A stretch of 64,000 nt of DNA, taken from NCBI RefSeq assembly GCF_031143425.1, contig NC_090445.1, positions 1,574,402,049-1,574,466,048 on the forward strand, in the 5' to 3' direction. Within the stretch, counting starts at the first letter, position 1. Each line of letters opens with the position of its first letter. Shown piece by piece: positions 8,690 through 20,155 of this stretch. This DNA comes from Pleurodeles waltl. Taxonomy: Eukaryota; Chordata; Amphibia; Caudata; Salamandridae. Under the pieces are notes generated by a model. That model searched no databases and had not been told where the DNA came from. It saw only the letters and a list, made by a program, of their open reading frames with translations. The translations under genes were made by a program, and so were the position numbers.

Positions 8690-10430
8690 TCCTTAGACAG
8701 GCTAATACCAACTCCATTATGGCGAACTATGGCGAACTATGGCTCCATTTGTGGCAGGAGTTGAAAGATGCACATTCAACTTTCACAAAGACCATACTTG
8801 GCAAGAATGCAAGTTGATGCTGAATCAAGGCAAATAAGTCGTAGAACTAAAAGCTCCAATACAAAACCTTGTTGTTAACCTCTGAAAGGATCATGAACTC
8901 TGGCCTGTCAGTCCCTTGACAATAGTGGTTTAAGCTCTTGTACCTTAAGCCTGGATAAAGTAATTCACATCTAATGCAATAGGACAAACCTGTCTAATCA
9001 TTTGATGGATGAGGTTCTGAAGCCGTTCAAGGTAGCTATGGTCTCAGCCAAATCAATGCATGTTTGCTAAGATATGACTGCCAAAGCCACCTCCCATCTT
9101 CCAACGAGTAAAGGCCTTTCAGTCTTTTAGGGCCAGATGGTCCATTAATTCAAAGTGTCTAGCTGAATCTTTCTTTTTTTCAGACATCAGCAGCTTAAGA
9201 TGAGACATTTCAGAGGGAAGAATAAGGCCGCTCCTGTGGCTTCAGCCAAAGCCAGAAGTGCCATTGAGATTGCTGGGTATGTGCTTCCCATCTCAGGAGG
9301 CCTGTTAACTTCACTGAGGAAAACATTTTCTCTGCACTACTACCACTGAGCCCACTCACCAATCCATCAGTCCTTTCATTGGTGAGGAAAAACTATGCTC
9401 TGCAGCACCCACGGCATCCTCGTGTCCAGGCCACGTTTGCCAGAGTTTGCATCACAAGTGCATCTGCAGCAAAAACAGAGAGTGTTTGTTCTAAGAGATA
9501 TAGGTCAATTTTCCACCCTGGGTGGGATACTACTACCATTATTTCCTGGTAAAGAAAGAGGATTTGAGAAGTTCTTAATGAACTACATCCAAACGTAATT
9601 TGGTATCATCCAAAACGGTTCAGTTCTTTGGGACAGTCCTGGAATACAGCCTGGTAAAAGGCTTCCCTCTTCCAGAGTTAGCTATGCTCATCAGACAGGT
9701 AGTGACCTACGTCTTGACTAGTGAAACTGTGTCTGAGAGAACCAACTTCCTGAACAGGATGGTAATCCCATAATAAGCTTCTCATTTGTTCTCTGCAGCT
9801 AAATATGGCAGAACACAGAGAATAACTTTGGAATGACCAGTCTAAGGCAGCCCTAGTTCATTTTGCCTATTTCTGAGCTGGGGGACACATGCTTCTAGCC
9901 CCGTCTGAGATGCACGTTTTGTTTGCCCTAGCTAAAGGTCCAGAGCTTGACCAGTGGCTCAGAATATAGAGTGGTGGTCAGCCACACAGTCATGGACGGA
10001 GCCCTCTTCTGTTGGGGGAAACAAGGGAATACCCAAGGTTTTTCCTGTTGGTAGTGTCAGCAAGGTACAATGCTGCTAGACTGGCATATTTCAAGAATTT
10101 TTAACAAGAAAGGGGTCAGTTCTAACAGTCCTTTTCAGTTTACATGAGTCGGAAATTCTTCAAGAAATTCTTGACCGTATCTTTGGGGCCTGGGTTGTGC
10201 ATCCTTAGATGCCTTCCACACTCATTTCAACATTAGATGCAATCAGATCTCCTGCCAGAAGGGCAGGGGCCATTTGCCCAAAGGGATGGCCTAATGTTCC
10301 ATTGGACAAAAAACTGTCTGAATGCTTTTGCTGCAAATCCTTCAATCCTGAGTGTGTTGACCAGGGAAATCCTGGAACGTTCTTCATCCTAGTGAGATAC
10401 GCCTTGGCTTCACCAAGCATGAGTTTTAAA
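8690..10430 (+). pseudogene. Possible decayed DIRS-like retroelement remnant
   Basis: Fragments of broken frames resemble DIRS proteins in the right order. About 9500-9570 translates in pieces to a YYHYFLVKKEDLR-like string, similar to the RT segment that precedes the PxLDLR motif. About 10280-10370 gives GWPNVPLDKKLSEC followed by a QGN block, which resembles the GTPQIDLFATRENAKC...QGN segment of the intact element's C-terminal domain. Stops and frameshifts are frequent and no ITR was found. It would be an old copy from a different DIRS subfamily. A chance resemblance is possible. Confidence 0.3.
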
Positions 10431-11918
10431 CCACCTTCATCTGCTCCAAAAAGGCCATACCTATGCCCCTTAGGTAACTTCTGTGTGTGTGAGGTGGGGG
10501 TGGATTAAGAGTGCAGCACCCATAAAGCCAACTCTGAACTGAACTTCCAAACTGACTTTTGCATACCTAAATAAATACTTAGAGGTCCTGGTAGATTTCA
10601 GGAACTTCTCCACCAAGACTCCTTTTGAGAGCGTATTGTAACTTTCAGCACCCAGCTGCTAGCAAAGCTTATGAACCCACTACCTGCTCAATGAATGGTG
10701 TCCTTTTCATGTCACGTGGCTTTGACAGAGTGAGATCGATATCTGCAAGATTTTCTTTACAACCTTGGAGCCTACCGGAACAGGCCATGGTGGTTCTTTC
10801 ACTTCGCCAATAAGGCAGTCAAAAAATACCTGATGGACCAAATGCATGTGTTTCCTCTGCAAGGATTGTAAGCAGATGCTGATAGGCAGGTATCGTCTTG
10901 GGTAGAAAACTGGTTGGCGGCTAATAAGAAATTTAAATTGAGTGCATGAATAGTTCGTAAAAAAAAAAATCGTGGAAACGAGAACATTGTAAGCAACAGC
11001 AACATATAAATAACAGAGACCTCTGGGTGTGTAATACTGCCTTCACAGGATTTTACTGTAATAACAGACCAACATCTTTGGACAAATAAAATCACAGGCC
11101 TCATTCATGCTTAGCCGGTCGGTTATCAATGATTCCTGTGCCTGTACAGCTATGTTTCTTACTTACACTTGTGTAGGTGTGTTTATCTATGTATTTAGGA
11201 AATCCTAGAAATTACTCTACTTGGAGCCCAATGTACTACTATCAGGTCGCATCTCAGATGCAATATTTGAGTAGCATCTGCGTTGCGATCGAAGATTATT
11301 TTGGTGATATGCTGGGTATACGAAACCATCACAGTGCAACAACTGGCATTCTGTAGGATTTGCATGATCCCTGACATTATTATGATAACGGCAAGAATGC
11401 AATTTGTGAATCTCTCTGAATCCATTATAAATACAGGGATGGAGATCTGAGAGACAGAATGCCGATATTCAGATTCATACCATGTCACCTGGCAGTGTTT
11501 CTCTTGAATGGAAAGGAGCTTCAGTGTACAAAAAAGTGACATCCTGCAAATGGCCATCGTAGGTCGCATGCAGTGGTCTGCTTGACCACTGTCTGTTCTT
11601 CTGATGCCCCAGTGGGATTTGGTTTTGAGGTGGGCAAGCCAACAAATTAACAGGGAAAGCTGAGTAGGAGCCAGCCAATGGTCAGGCTGGGCTCTTATGA
11701 GCCCGTGCAGGAGCCGAGCCCTGGATATAAAATTGTCATCTAAACATGCCACAAACAGCCTGTGAAATATGATTGCCTCTGTAACGTTAGAAAAAAGCTA
11801 TTTCTTTAACATGTAGAAGTGTTTCACCTTAATACATCAAATTATTTTTGTACAGCGCACCCCCCGAACTCTCATATTGAAAGGTGCCCTGGTATCTGAT
11901 AACGAAGTAAAAGAAGGC

Positions 11919-12020
11919 TTTGTCAAATAAAATATTTGCCTAGGATCACACAATTTGGTCAAACGAGTCAGGCCTGACTACAGGTATTCTGGTTTTACAT
12001 TATGCAATTCACCCTCTAGA
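11919..12020 (+). repeat. MIR/CORE-SINE-like dispersed segment, copy 1
   Basis: It shares the block AATAAAAYATTTGCCTAGGA and a following TTATGCAATTCA-type block with 22204-22300. The TTGCCTAGGATCACACA string resembles the TTGCCCAAGGTCACACA core of MIR-type SINEs. Only two copies are visible, and family membership is inference. Confidence 0.4.
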
Positions 12021-12349
12021 TGGCTGTCTCTTTCTTTCTTTTTAACGCTGAATTTTTATGCTTCGTTTTTATTTATTTGCGCATGATGATAGAGCGCGGA
12101 TGGCAGGCACATTAAAGATCGGCTCGTTTTCAGCTCCTGGATCTAAAAGGACCAGAGCAAGGCCTCTGGCTGGCGCCTTTACTGGCTAGCCACCGTAAAT
12201 TCACATAGGTGGATCTGTACCACCTGGTTTGACAAGTTATTAACCTCTCATTTGGATACAGTTGTAAAGCATTGATATGTTCCATTGCATGTTGCAAAGA
12301 AGAGGGAATGCCTCTTTTACTCCCCTCCTCCCCATCCTTGAGAATCTAT

Positions 12350-12446
12350 GGGTTTCACAACGCATGCATTACGAGTCAGAAAGACGTGTTTTGACTCGCA
12401 GTGTACCTTGGTACAGTGTAGCATGCCTTTTTGTGGTTGCAAACCC
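12350..12446. repeat. Small nested inverted repeat (MITE-like)
   Basis: The outer arms are GGGTTT..CACAAC..GCATGC at the left and GCATGC..TTGTGG..AAACCC at the right, with inner CGAGTCA/TGACTCG and TGTACC/GGTACA pairs. The arms are imperfect. No target duplication was identified. Confidence 0.3.
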
Positions 12447-12959
12447 TACAGTTTTGCAGTTTGCGGCGGCAAAAAGACTTGGGCCTTTAGAAATGTAAAG
12501 CTTTTTTTTAGTCATATTGGCAGAACCCATTTTTTCGCCCACTTTTTCGAAAGAACCGTTGCATTTGTCATACTTTGCATTTTTAGGAAACGGGACAAAC
12601 CAAAGAGCCTGGCCACCTTTACCAACACCAAAAACATAAAAAACATATCTTGATAGCATGCATTATTCACCTATAAGAGTTTGATTTATTTTACTGCTTC
12701 CTACATTTTCACAAATATGCAGAGCATTTAGCCATGTTAAGTATACGTCTTTTTACGAAAGGCTGTTCATTTTTCTCCTTTAAATCAGTTCCTATAACGT
12801 CAAGCTTCTGGCTCATTTATAAAAACAGAGTCGTGTGTGAACTATAGAGGTTTTAACCTTTCCATCTAAGCAATGTTTGCACCTCGGCACTATTATATAC
12901 ATCTTAAACAAAGTAACAGCTGCCATTTTTATTCTGACTTTTTATTTCCTTTGGTCCAG

Positions 12960-13054
12960 GAAGATAAAATATATGTTCAGCATCGAATTGGAGAAAATGG
13001 ACCTCTTCTTTGGGACCTAATCAACAATAGACATGCCCACTTTTATATCGCAGG
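12960..13054 (+). CDS. NDOR1: NDOR1, penultimate coding exon
   Basis: NADPH-dependent diflavin oxidoreductase 1 passes electrons from NADPH through FAD and FMN to the CIAPIN1 (anamorsin) complex for cytosolic Fe-S protein assembly. This exon encodes EDKIYVQHRIGENGPLLWDL followed by INNRHAHFYIAG. That is the part of the C-terminal ferredoxin-reductase-like NADP(H)-binding domain in which the family has VYVQHR...L..FY(L/I)AG. The acceptor is a pyrimidine-rich tract ending TCCAG at 12959, and the donor is GG|GTAAGT with GT at 13055-13056. The exon ends in phase 2, and the split Gly codon is completed by the first base of the exon at 17507. The reading frame crosses the junction correctly. Earlier exons are not recognised in this window. 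Confidence 0.93.
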
Positions 13055-16000
13055 GTAAGTTCCTGTGCTCATTGCTGGTACAGTGGGAGCACTTGTCTAT
13101 TACAGTTTTACTATGAAGCAAGCCCACGGGCTAGTATTGAGAAGTGCCATTTCCCTGAAACAAAACATTTACAAGAGAACAGTGCAATCCTTTTCTTGCA
13201 TTTAGATGTGTAAGCTGTTGTGTGACCTTTAGCTCCACCTGTGCCTAATGCCCCAATACAGAGCTCAAGAATTGAAAGATGCAAGTAATGCAGAAGATGG
13301 TGGCGTATGTGGTGAATGTGGTAAATTTATATTTACTCATAATGTAAGTGTGCTGTGTCTCTGGAATCACGTACTTCAAGTGCTTATAGATGCACTGCAA
13401 CCAGGCTTTTTAAATCATACGTATAACTGTGTTTTCCTTACACGTTAAACACAAACATGAAACTGTATTCCATTCACAAAATGTAAATTCTCGCTTCCGT
13501 GCCTTTTAGACAAACCTAGCAGCAAGGACGCTGTCTGAGTTTATTCCTGTACCGAGGATGAAGGCCTGAGTTTAGACTCGGGTCTTCAAAAGGTGCCGAA
13601 AGGAGCCCCAGTTTCAGTCTTAGCCGCTATACAAGGGAGAAGAAGCACACTAGTCCGTGTAGCCCAAACCAGGACAAACGTACAGTGCTTTAAAGGCAAC
13701 TTTTAGCACTGTATAATACTCCTCCTAAGTAAGTTAATATTTACTCGACTAAATAAAAGTGCCATTTATTGTCATGGCATTCTTGAGCCTATTCTTATCA
13801 CCGGCCTCTAGCGCTGTATGTTATAAGGACAGCTCGAGCCTCCTGTGATTTGCAAATCGATAAAGCAAAAACTAGGAGCAAATAAAGGTGGGTGAACTTT
13901 CAGTAGACACATTTCACTGCACTCTGAGTGTCCACCTCTCGGTGGCGCCACAGACCGATTGACGACTGGAAGCTCACCAAATACAGGAAACGGGTTCAAC
14001 CTGCAATTTTCTGACATGATAAAATGAGTTTGTCCTGTCGGATCTTTCTTCGCGGGGTTGCTCCTTGGTGATATGAAAGCAAAGGTTGAATGCAGAATTA
14101 AATGTTCATCAGCCACAGAGGCAAAAGCAACGTTTGTTTATGTGCATGTATTTCATAGCTTTGGGACAGTGAGAGTAAGCGCACGGGTTTTTGAGGAGCA
14201 TAAATGCAGTCGGTCCGATGCAGCAGGCTGTCTCCTTCGTCGAGGCTGGCTGTACTGCGTCTGCCTCCCTGTCTGGGTAGAAGTCTGAGTGTCACCATCC
14301 TGTGAGGTGGTGATGGTCCAGTTGAGGGTCTTGTTGCCAGGTGACTGCACATTTCTGAGCAAGAATGGCATTGTCAGAGATGAGACAGTAGTTGGAGGGA
14401 TTGAGAGGGGCCACTGAGAGCTTTTCAGTGATGAGATGACCCTGGGCCCATATAGCTATTGAGAGAGCGTGCTTGATTTGAAATGGACATTTTTGAAGTT
14501 TGATTAAATGCTCATGAAATCGGGCGTTGTCTAATATTGGTTTGAATGGACAGGTGTGTGATCGATTTATTAATGTGTATGGTTTTGTAATCAGGTGGTA
14601 GATGGATTCTGAATTTGGTTGCTGCAAGTTTCAGGGTGTATGAGTTGCAGAGTGAATTTTCTATTATTTGGGTGTGCCTGTTGAAAATGTTCTTTTCAGT
14701 TCTTACGAGAGAGTGCAGGGTGAAAGGCTAGATTGTCTGGGTATTTTGTATTATGTCGTGAGATTTATACGTCATTGCGCCATTTCCTTATTGCTTGACG
14801 TGAAGTATAATTTCGATTCCATCAAGCCCCAAATCATTCCAGGGGAGCCTTTCCAGGTTTACATTGTAATGTCTGGTTTCGCCTTTATAAGTGACTGTTT
14901 TCAGAATGTAATTGAGTTTGGCTACTGCCATTCAATTTCATATTTTTCAACTTTACAACGGCGAAAACATTATTTTGCTAAGAAAAACGTCAGTGTTATC
15001 ATTCATAATGTGTGTATTTCAAAAACAGTAGCTGGGAAAGCCACTAGTTTTGGCTTTTGTTTGGTGTAAAGATTTCGAATGGCACTAGTGATGCCTTAGT
15101 TTGACCACAGAAGGTTTACCCGAGCTCCCTACATTTGAAGCTGCAAAATCTCTGAGATTCCTTCATGTGTGCCCCTCTGATGCACATGCCCACAATTGCA
15201 GCCCTTCCCACAAGAAACAGTGACACACCTCTTTCCAGTCTTTTCTACACACAACTCCTGCAGTCTCAGTCGCCAAAGCTTATGTGACGTCATTCATGAT
15301 GATGAGTAAGTGAATAGTGGACCCTAATATAAAAATGCTAAATAATAATTGCAAGCAAATGGTAGTTTTAATAAAGACTCGGTCAAAAATTAACGACAAA
15401 TGAGTGCCAGTGAAAAACATGCTCAGTGCTCTCCTAAAGCATATAAATAGTGATCAGCGGGCGTATCACTTGGGCCGTGGACATTAAATATTCTATATTT
15501 TAACCATACAGCTTCTGTTTGTCTTAGTTATATGACATGCACACTGATCACTTTAGCCACATGTGTGTATCTCACTTCAAGAGACAACAGACTACGCGTT
15601 TCACTGGCACTCACTTTGTGGTTAATTTTTGAACATGTCTTTGTTAAAACTACCTTTTGGTTGCAATTATTATTGTGCTTTTTTTTTTACTGGGGACCAC
15701 TGTTTATTTAACTACCCCAAGTTCCTAGTTATTCTTGGGTCTCCCCTTGTGTGTGAGTACTGTCATTCATGGTCAGTGTGCTAATCAGTGGTTTTAGAAA
15801 CCTGGAAATCCCTACCTCTTTTTGGTCACAGGATGTTGGCAGGCTGGCTGCCATGGAGGCAGCCTTATTTCTTCCTGGATATTATTAGGATGGGAAAGAG
15901 TGGTTGCTATTGACATGTTATAAATGGACATGCTGTGTTTTTGATTGTTTAAATTCAGGTGATTGGCTGATTTCCATTTGATTATTAGGTTTGAGATAGA

Positions 16001-17506
16001 ATTCCCAATGGTCTGCAGTGCTGTGGTGTGGTGATATAGGATGTGTCAGGGCTTATAGGTTTTAGGCAGCTGGCAAGCCTTTCTCAGAGATACTAACTAC
16101 CCTCTTCCAGTCTGTCCATGCCTTCTCTAAAACCTTTCTTCATAGCTTAGTGTGCGTCATCTGATACCCCGGTGTGTTCCGGCTCGAATAATAAATGTGG
16201 TAATCCCCAGGGCAGAGGTAGGATCCCAATGTACACTGCCTCTTCCAGTTTCATACTACGCACTTTCAAAAGTCCTACTTCCTTTCAGTGGAAATTGTAG
16301 CCATCTGTTGCTGTGCCAAACCTGAGGCCGGAAGTGCCCTTTTATAGTCTGTTGTTCCTATTTGGGACAACCTCTTCTGTGCGAGCGATATCAGCAGAAG
16401 ACACAGAAAGCGTACACTGTGCCCAGCTAGGGAGCCAGCGTCTACTGCTGATAGTGGCATCTGCGGACTCCAGATTAAGGATGCTGTCGCCCCTCCCACC
16501 CCCTGCAAGCTCCAGTGGTATATGATACAGACAGGAAGTTCTCAATGAAAGACGCGCACCATTCGGAAAATATAAATCATCAAGGGTTGATACCAAACTA
16601 AAGCCACCCAAAATTGGAAACTTTATGAGAGTGAATATTTTATTGAAGGACTGTAGAATCATGCCAAGGATCTCTTGAGTGCCCCGAATGTGGGTGGTGG
16701 TTCCGCACCACCAAAGTTTATGTTAAAAGGGTCCCCTTACACCTAGCTGTGCAGAATCAACAGGGATTTTCCTGAGCTGACACCTGGGAACCCCGTGAAA
16801 AATTAAGAATCACCGATGGAATCTGTAACTCTGGCCCCGATTCCCCTGGGTAATTCCTCTTACTCCCCCAATTTCGGGGGACATGTAAATAGATCTGCGG
16901 TATTCCTGCCTATCTCATAATACTTATCATTTCTAGTTACCGGTTCCTGCTGTTACTGACCCCGTGAAAAGTAAAGAAGACCTTTTAATGAGGCCCTTGT
17001 TAGACTACCTTGAACAATGCAATGTTATGCGTGTTCTCTGGCAGTGTTAACAAAACTAACCAGTACCCTTGTAATTATTTTTGTACTTATAAGGAGTCAG
17101 TTTGCTTATCGAAGTGAGTTTCTTGACCCTTACAACTAGAGTCTTTAAGAAAAGTTAGCTACAGGGGTTACCAGAAGCAGGGCGGACGAGAGCACTCAGT
17201 GTGTGGGAAGCTCTGCTCCATCACTTATGGTGCACGATGCCTGCTGCTGGTGAATCACAGCTCTGGTGTGTGCACTGCGTGTGATGTGCATTGCAGCCCC
17301 CTCGCCGTGGTTACTCCACCTGCCACTTACTGCATCTTCTATGTTCTACCCAGAGGTGAGGGCTGTGGAAACAAACAAATACGTACAAACAGCACTCTCG
17401 CCTCACTGGCTTCTAATCTCTGTTGAGAGGACATATTTGTGAGATGGCACACGTGTAAATAAGTCGGGCCTTGTTTCAGATTTGTTTTTCTCTTCTTTCT
17501 TTCCAG
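13055..17506 (+). other. NDOR1: NDOR1 last intron (4452 bp)
   Basis: It is bounded by GTAAGT at 13055 and a TTTCTTTCTTTCCAG acceptor ending at 17506, phase 2. It contains the foldback element at 15315-15701. A segment at about 14330-14660 resembles, faintly, the 3' part of the minus-strand L2/CR1-like repeats. Open frames inside (for example 14668-15069) lack any family signature and are treated as non-coding. Confidence 0.85.
15315..15701. mobile_element. Foldback / long-TIR non-autonomous DNA element
   Basis: Left arm 15315-15415 and right arm 15598-15701 are inverted copies of roughly 100 bp each. Outer blocks AGTGGNCCC and the longer stretches AATAATAATTGCAA, GGTAGTTTTAA, CAAAAATTAA and GAGTGCCAGTGAAA match in inverse order with scattered mismatches. 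The ~180-bp interior has no open frame. The ends begin near (C)AGTGGTCCCC. I could not define a clear target duplication, so the superfamily is open. It sits in the last intron of NDOR1. Confidence 0.75.
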
Positions 17507-17651
17507 AAATGCCAAACTGATGCCAGCAGCTGTGACTGATGCGCTGAAGTCTGTGTTTCAGTCTGAAGGTGGGATGTCTGCATCAGAAGCTGACCAGTAC
17601 CTGACAGCGCTCGAGCAGTCGCGGCGGTTCCAGACTGAAACCTGGTCCTAA
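17507..17651 (+). CDS. NDOR1: NDOR1, terminal coding exon
   Basis: The exon begins after the TTTCCAG acceptor and encodes NAKLMPAAVTDALKSVFQSE, then the rest of the C-terminus to ALEQSRRFQTETWS and a TAA stop at 17649-17651. The family's end is very conserved: NAK.MP..V.(D/E)AL, a final helix, and RRFQTETW(A/S). The C-terminal Trp-Ser closes the NADPH-binding domain, where an aromatic residue stacks on FAD in related diflavin reductases. No frameshift or missing residue is seen. A degenerate tandem array begins within about 20 bases of the stop, so the 3' UTR is probably built from it. Confidence 0.95.
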
Positions 17652-17668
17652 CACTTGGGAGAACAATA

Positions 17669-18410
17669 ATGTGTCCGCTGTACCTCAGGGCCTACACGAA
17701 TCATGTGTCGTTAATGGGAACCTCTGGGCATGTAGGGCACGATAAAAATGAGAAACACAGAATGCCCTTCTTCAGGGCCCACAGGAGTCAGACTTGTGCC
17801 ATTAAATGTAGCTGGTGGGACACACAGTCCATGATCAAAGCTGGGGAGAAGAGCACGCTATACCTCTGGGCATACATGAATCATATACGTGTCATTCATG
17901 GGAAATGGTGGGTCACTGAGGCCATGATCTAAGATGGGGACGGGGCATCCTGTCCCTCAGTGCCAACATAAAGGCATTTGTCATTATTGTTAAACTGTGG
18001 GGCACATAGGGTGTAATGAGAAATGGAAGATGGCTTGGTGTACCGCAGATCCTACATGAATCATAGTCGTGTCATATTGGGAACCCTTGAGATACTGAGA
18101 GCATGACCTAAGATGTTGGACAGTGCTTACCATCCCTCCGTGACAACATAAATCAGAGGCATGTGTTATTATTCTTAAAAGAAGGACCAGACTGACGTTA
18201 GAGATGGGAGAAGACTTGCTGTAGCCCATAGCCTACATGATTCACAGTCCTACGTCCTGTATTGTTAATGGGAACACCCAGTTGAACACATAGGGTGCGA
18301 TCAAAGATCGAGGACAAGGCACACAATACCTCAAGGGCCTCATGAATCAAAGTTGTGTTATTAATGGTAATAAGCTCGACATATACGGTATGAGCAGAGA
18401 TTGATGGGGG
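17669..18410 (+). repeat. Degenerate ~90-bp tandem array directly after NDOR1
   Basis: About eight diverged units start near 17677, 17772, 17861, 17953, 18040, 18132, 18218 and 18323. The shared skeleton is a CCTCAGGGCCTACATGAATC-like block, then GTGTCATT.ATGGGAA, then CATAGGGTG..AT and AAGATGGGGA. Alternate units are more alike: units 3 and 5 share CCTACATGAATCAT and CATGA(T/C)CTAAGATG, while units 4 and 6 share CAACATAAA and GTTATTATT. This gives a higher-order period near 180 bp. The array is predicted to be transcribed as the NDOR1 3' UTR. Confidence 0.7.
17801..17806 (+). terminator. Candidate NDOR1 polyadenylation signal ATTAAA
   Basis: It is the first common poly(A) hexamer variant after the NDOR1 stop, 150 bases downstream, inside unit 2 of the tandem array. 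Not proven, since later sites are equally possible. Confidence 0.3.
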
Positions 18411-19881
18411 GGGAGTGCAAGTGCAGCTTACAGCAAGATATATTTAGCAGAAGTGACAGGAATGCAGGATTCTTTGGTCAAATATTGACCAAGTCATGCA
18501 GGAAGCTTGAAAGATGTTTTTGCTGATAGAAATCACTCTAAAAAGTTGTCCAGATCTCCCCAGGGGAATGTGAAAAATCACAGTTTCAGATCAAATTGTA
18601 TGATTTCAAATATAAACAGCAGTTAGTTACCTATATGTAAAACTGGTGCCGAGCACACAGAGTTTGTTTCACAAGCATGGGAAGGGGAGCAGACGGTAAC
18701 CAGAAGCATCTACATCTGATGGATCTAGAGAGGGTCTTTTAATGACAGTAAAACGTCAGTGTGAGAAGATTTTACTATGCTTGTTTTAGGGGGAACATTG
18801 CACTGGACAGTATTATCAAGTTGGATCTTCTCCTTTGCTTTTGGACTTTTATGTCATCTTTTTGCAGTATGACGACTGAGTAGAATACTACCTCCAGATG
18901 TAACTGTGCACAGAATTGTTCTTGGAAGTTGTGTGGAATGTATAAGGTGGATCGTTGCTCAGACATTTGGCTTTTTGGTGCTTCGTATATTTGATAAACT
19001 TTAATTCTATCAATGCAGGTACGAATTTCTGTAAAATGACTATTTTGTTTTATTAACTAGACCGAAAAAAGATCACATGGCCTGCAGCACCGCCTCCTCG
19101 TCACATACCACATAAATTTCCCGGATTCAGTATGTCGTCTTTGTGACCAGCATGAGGAACTTAGGAGGACCACTTTGATTGCTCTTCATTCCATTACTGG
19201 CCTTCTGCTTATCTCTCCTGTTCTCCTACTGTGATTTTATTACTGTCGTGCTTGACTACTTTGTCGTACCTTTGATCTGCCCTCATGAAATTCAGAGCAG
19301 GTTCTCTAGAAAAGGAGCTACAGTGCATTCCTTTGTGCTTTGAAACATTTTAAATGTTCTCTCGGAAAAAACAGTGTTTTTTCCTACGAAGTGAATGGTA
19401 AGAAATGGCACAAGGATTTTTTGTAGATTGATAATATGTGCTTTAGCTAAAACTGATACACAGTTGAGATTTAGAATGTAATTGTCAGCTGATGAGCTGG
19501 TAATGCACCCTCACTATGTTCTTTAATGTTATCTCTGGTCCCATGGAGCACATACTCCAGTGAGGCTGCACTTCGAAGTAAAATCAAACACTTTGCATTG
19601 AAGAAATGGAGACCAGCAGACCTAATGTATAATATCAAACATCCATAGCAGTTAGAATGATTGTGAAAATAATCCTTTTGCTGATGGCCACATTCACAAG
19701 GGAAATGCGACTGTGCAAAGTGCTCAACATCTGCTCAGAATTTTTCACACTCACAGAATCCATCTCCAAAATGTGCACTTGTGGCTAGGTGCAGTCGTGT
19801 GTCAAACATAGAACCTTCCTTAGCATAGAGCTACATAAAGGTCAGTGCCCTCCCCCCCCGCCAAGTCCTCTCCCACTCTGG
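18411..19881. other. Non-coding intergenic DNA
   Basis: No exon, terminal repeat or RNA gene recognised. AT-rich ordinary sequence leads up to the minisatellite. Confidence 0.4.
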
Positions 19882-20155
19882 CGAATAAGACGCAGTGCAG
19901 TGCATGCAGGATAAGAGACAGTACGTGCAGGATAAGACGCAGTGCGTGCAGGATAAGAGACAGTGCGTGCAGGATAAGAGACAGTGCGTGCAGGATAAGA
20001 CGCAGTGCGTGCAGGATAAGAGACAGTGCGTGCTGGATAAGAGACAGTGCGTGCAGGATAAGAGGCAGTGCGTGCAGGATAAGAGACAGTGCGTGCAGGA
20101 TAAGAGACAGTGCGTGCAGGATAAGAGACAGTGCGTGCAGGATAAGACAGTGCAG
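19882..20155 (+). repeat. 21-bp minisatellite, about 13 units
   Basis: Consecutive units of GATAAGAGACAGTGCGTGCAG run with few substitutions. GACGCAG or GAGGCAG variants are interspersed, and the first and last units are irregular. Because 21 is divisible by three, every stop-free frame stays open, which explains the overlapping open frames on both strands. These are not genes. Confidence 0.97.

Larger units (their letters stand above)
10431..12959. other. Repeat-rich non-coding DNA upstream of the NDOR1 exon
   Basis: No coding exon with proper splice sites was recognised here. The next exon upstream in NDOR1, which would encode the segment before EDKIYVQHR, was not found, so it lies elsewhere or beyond the window. 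A SINE-like segment (11919-12020) and a nested inverted repeat (12350-12446) are listed separately. The minus-strand open frame at 11195-11752 shows no family signature. Confidence 0.4.

Noticed and set aside
12277..12660. Overlapping open frames near 12.3-12.65 kb as a candidate NDOR1 exon
   Set aside because: Neither frame resembles NDOR1 or has fitting splice sites, and the area is an inverted repeat.
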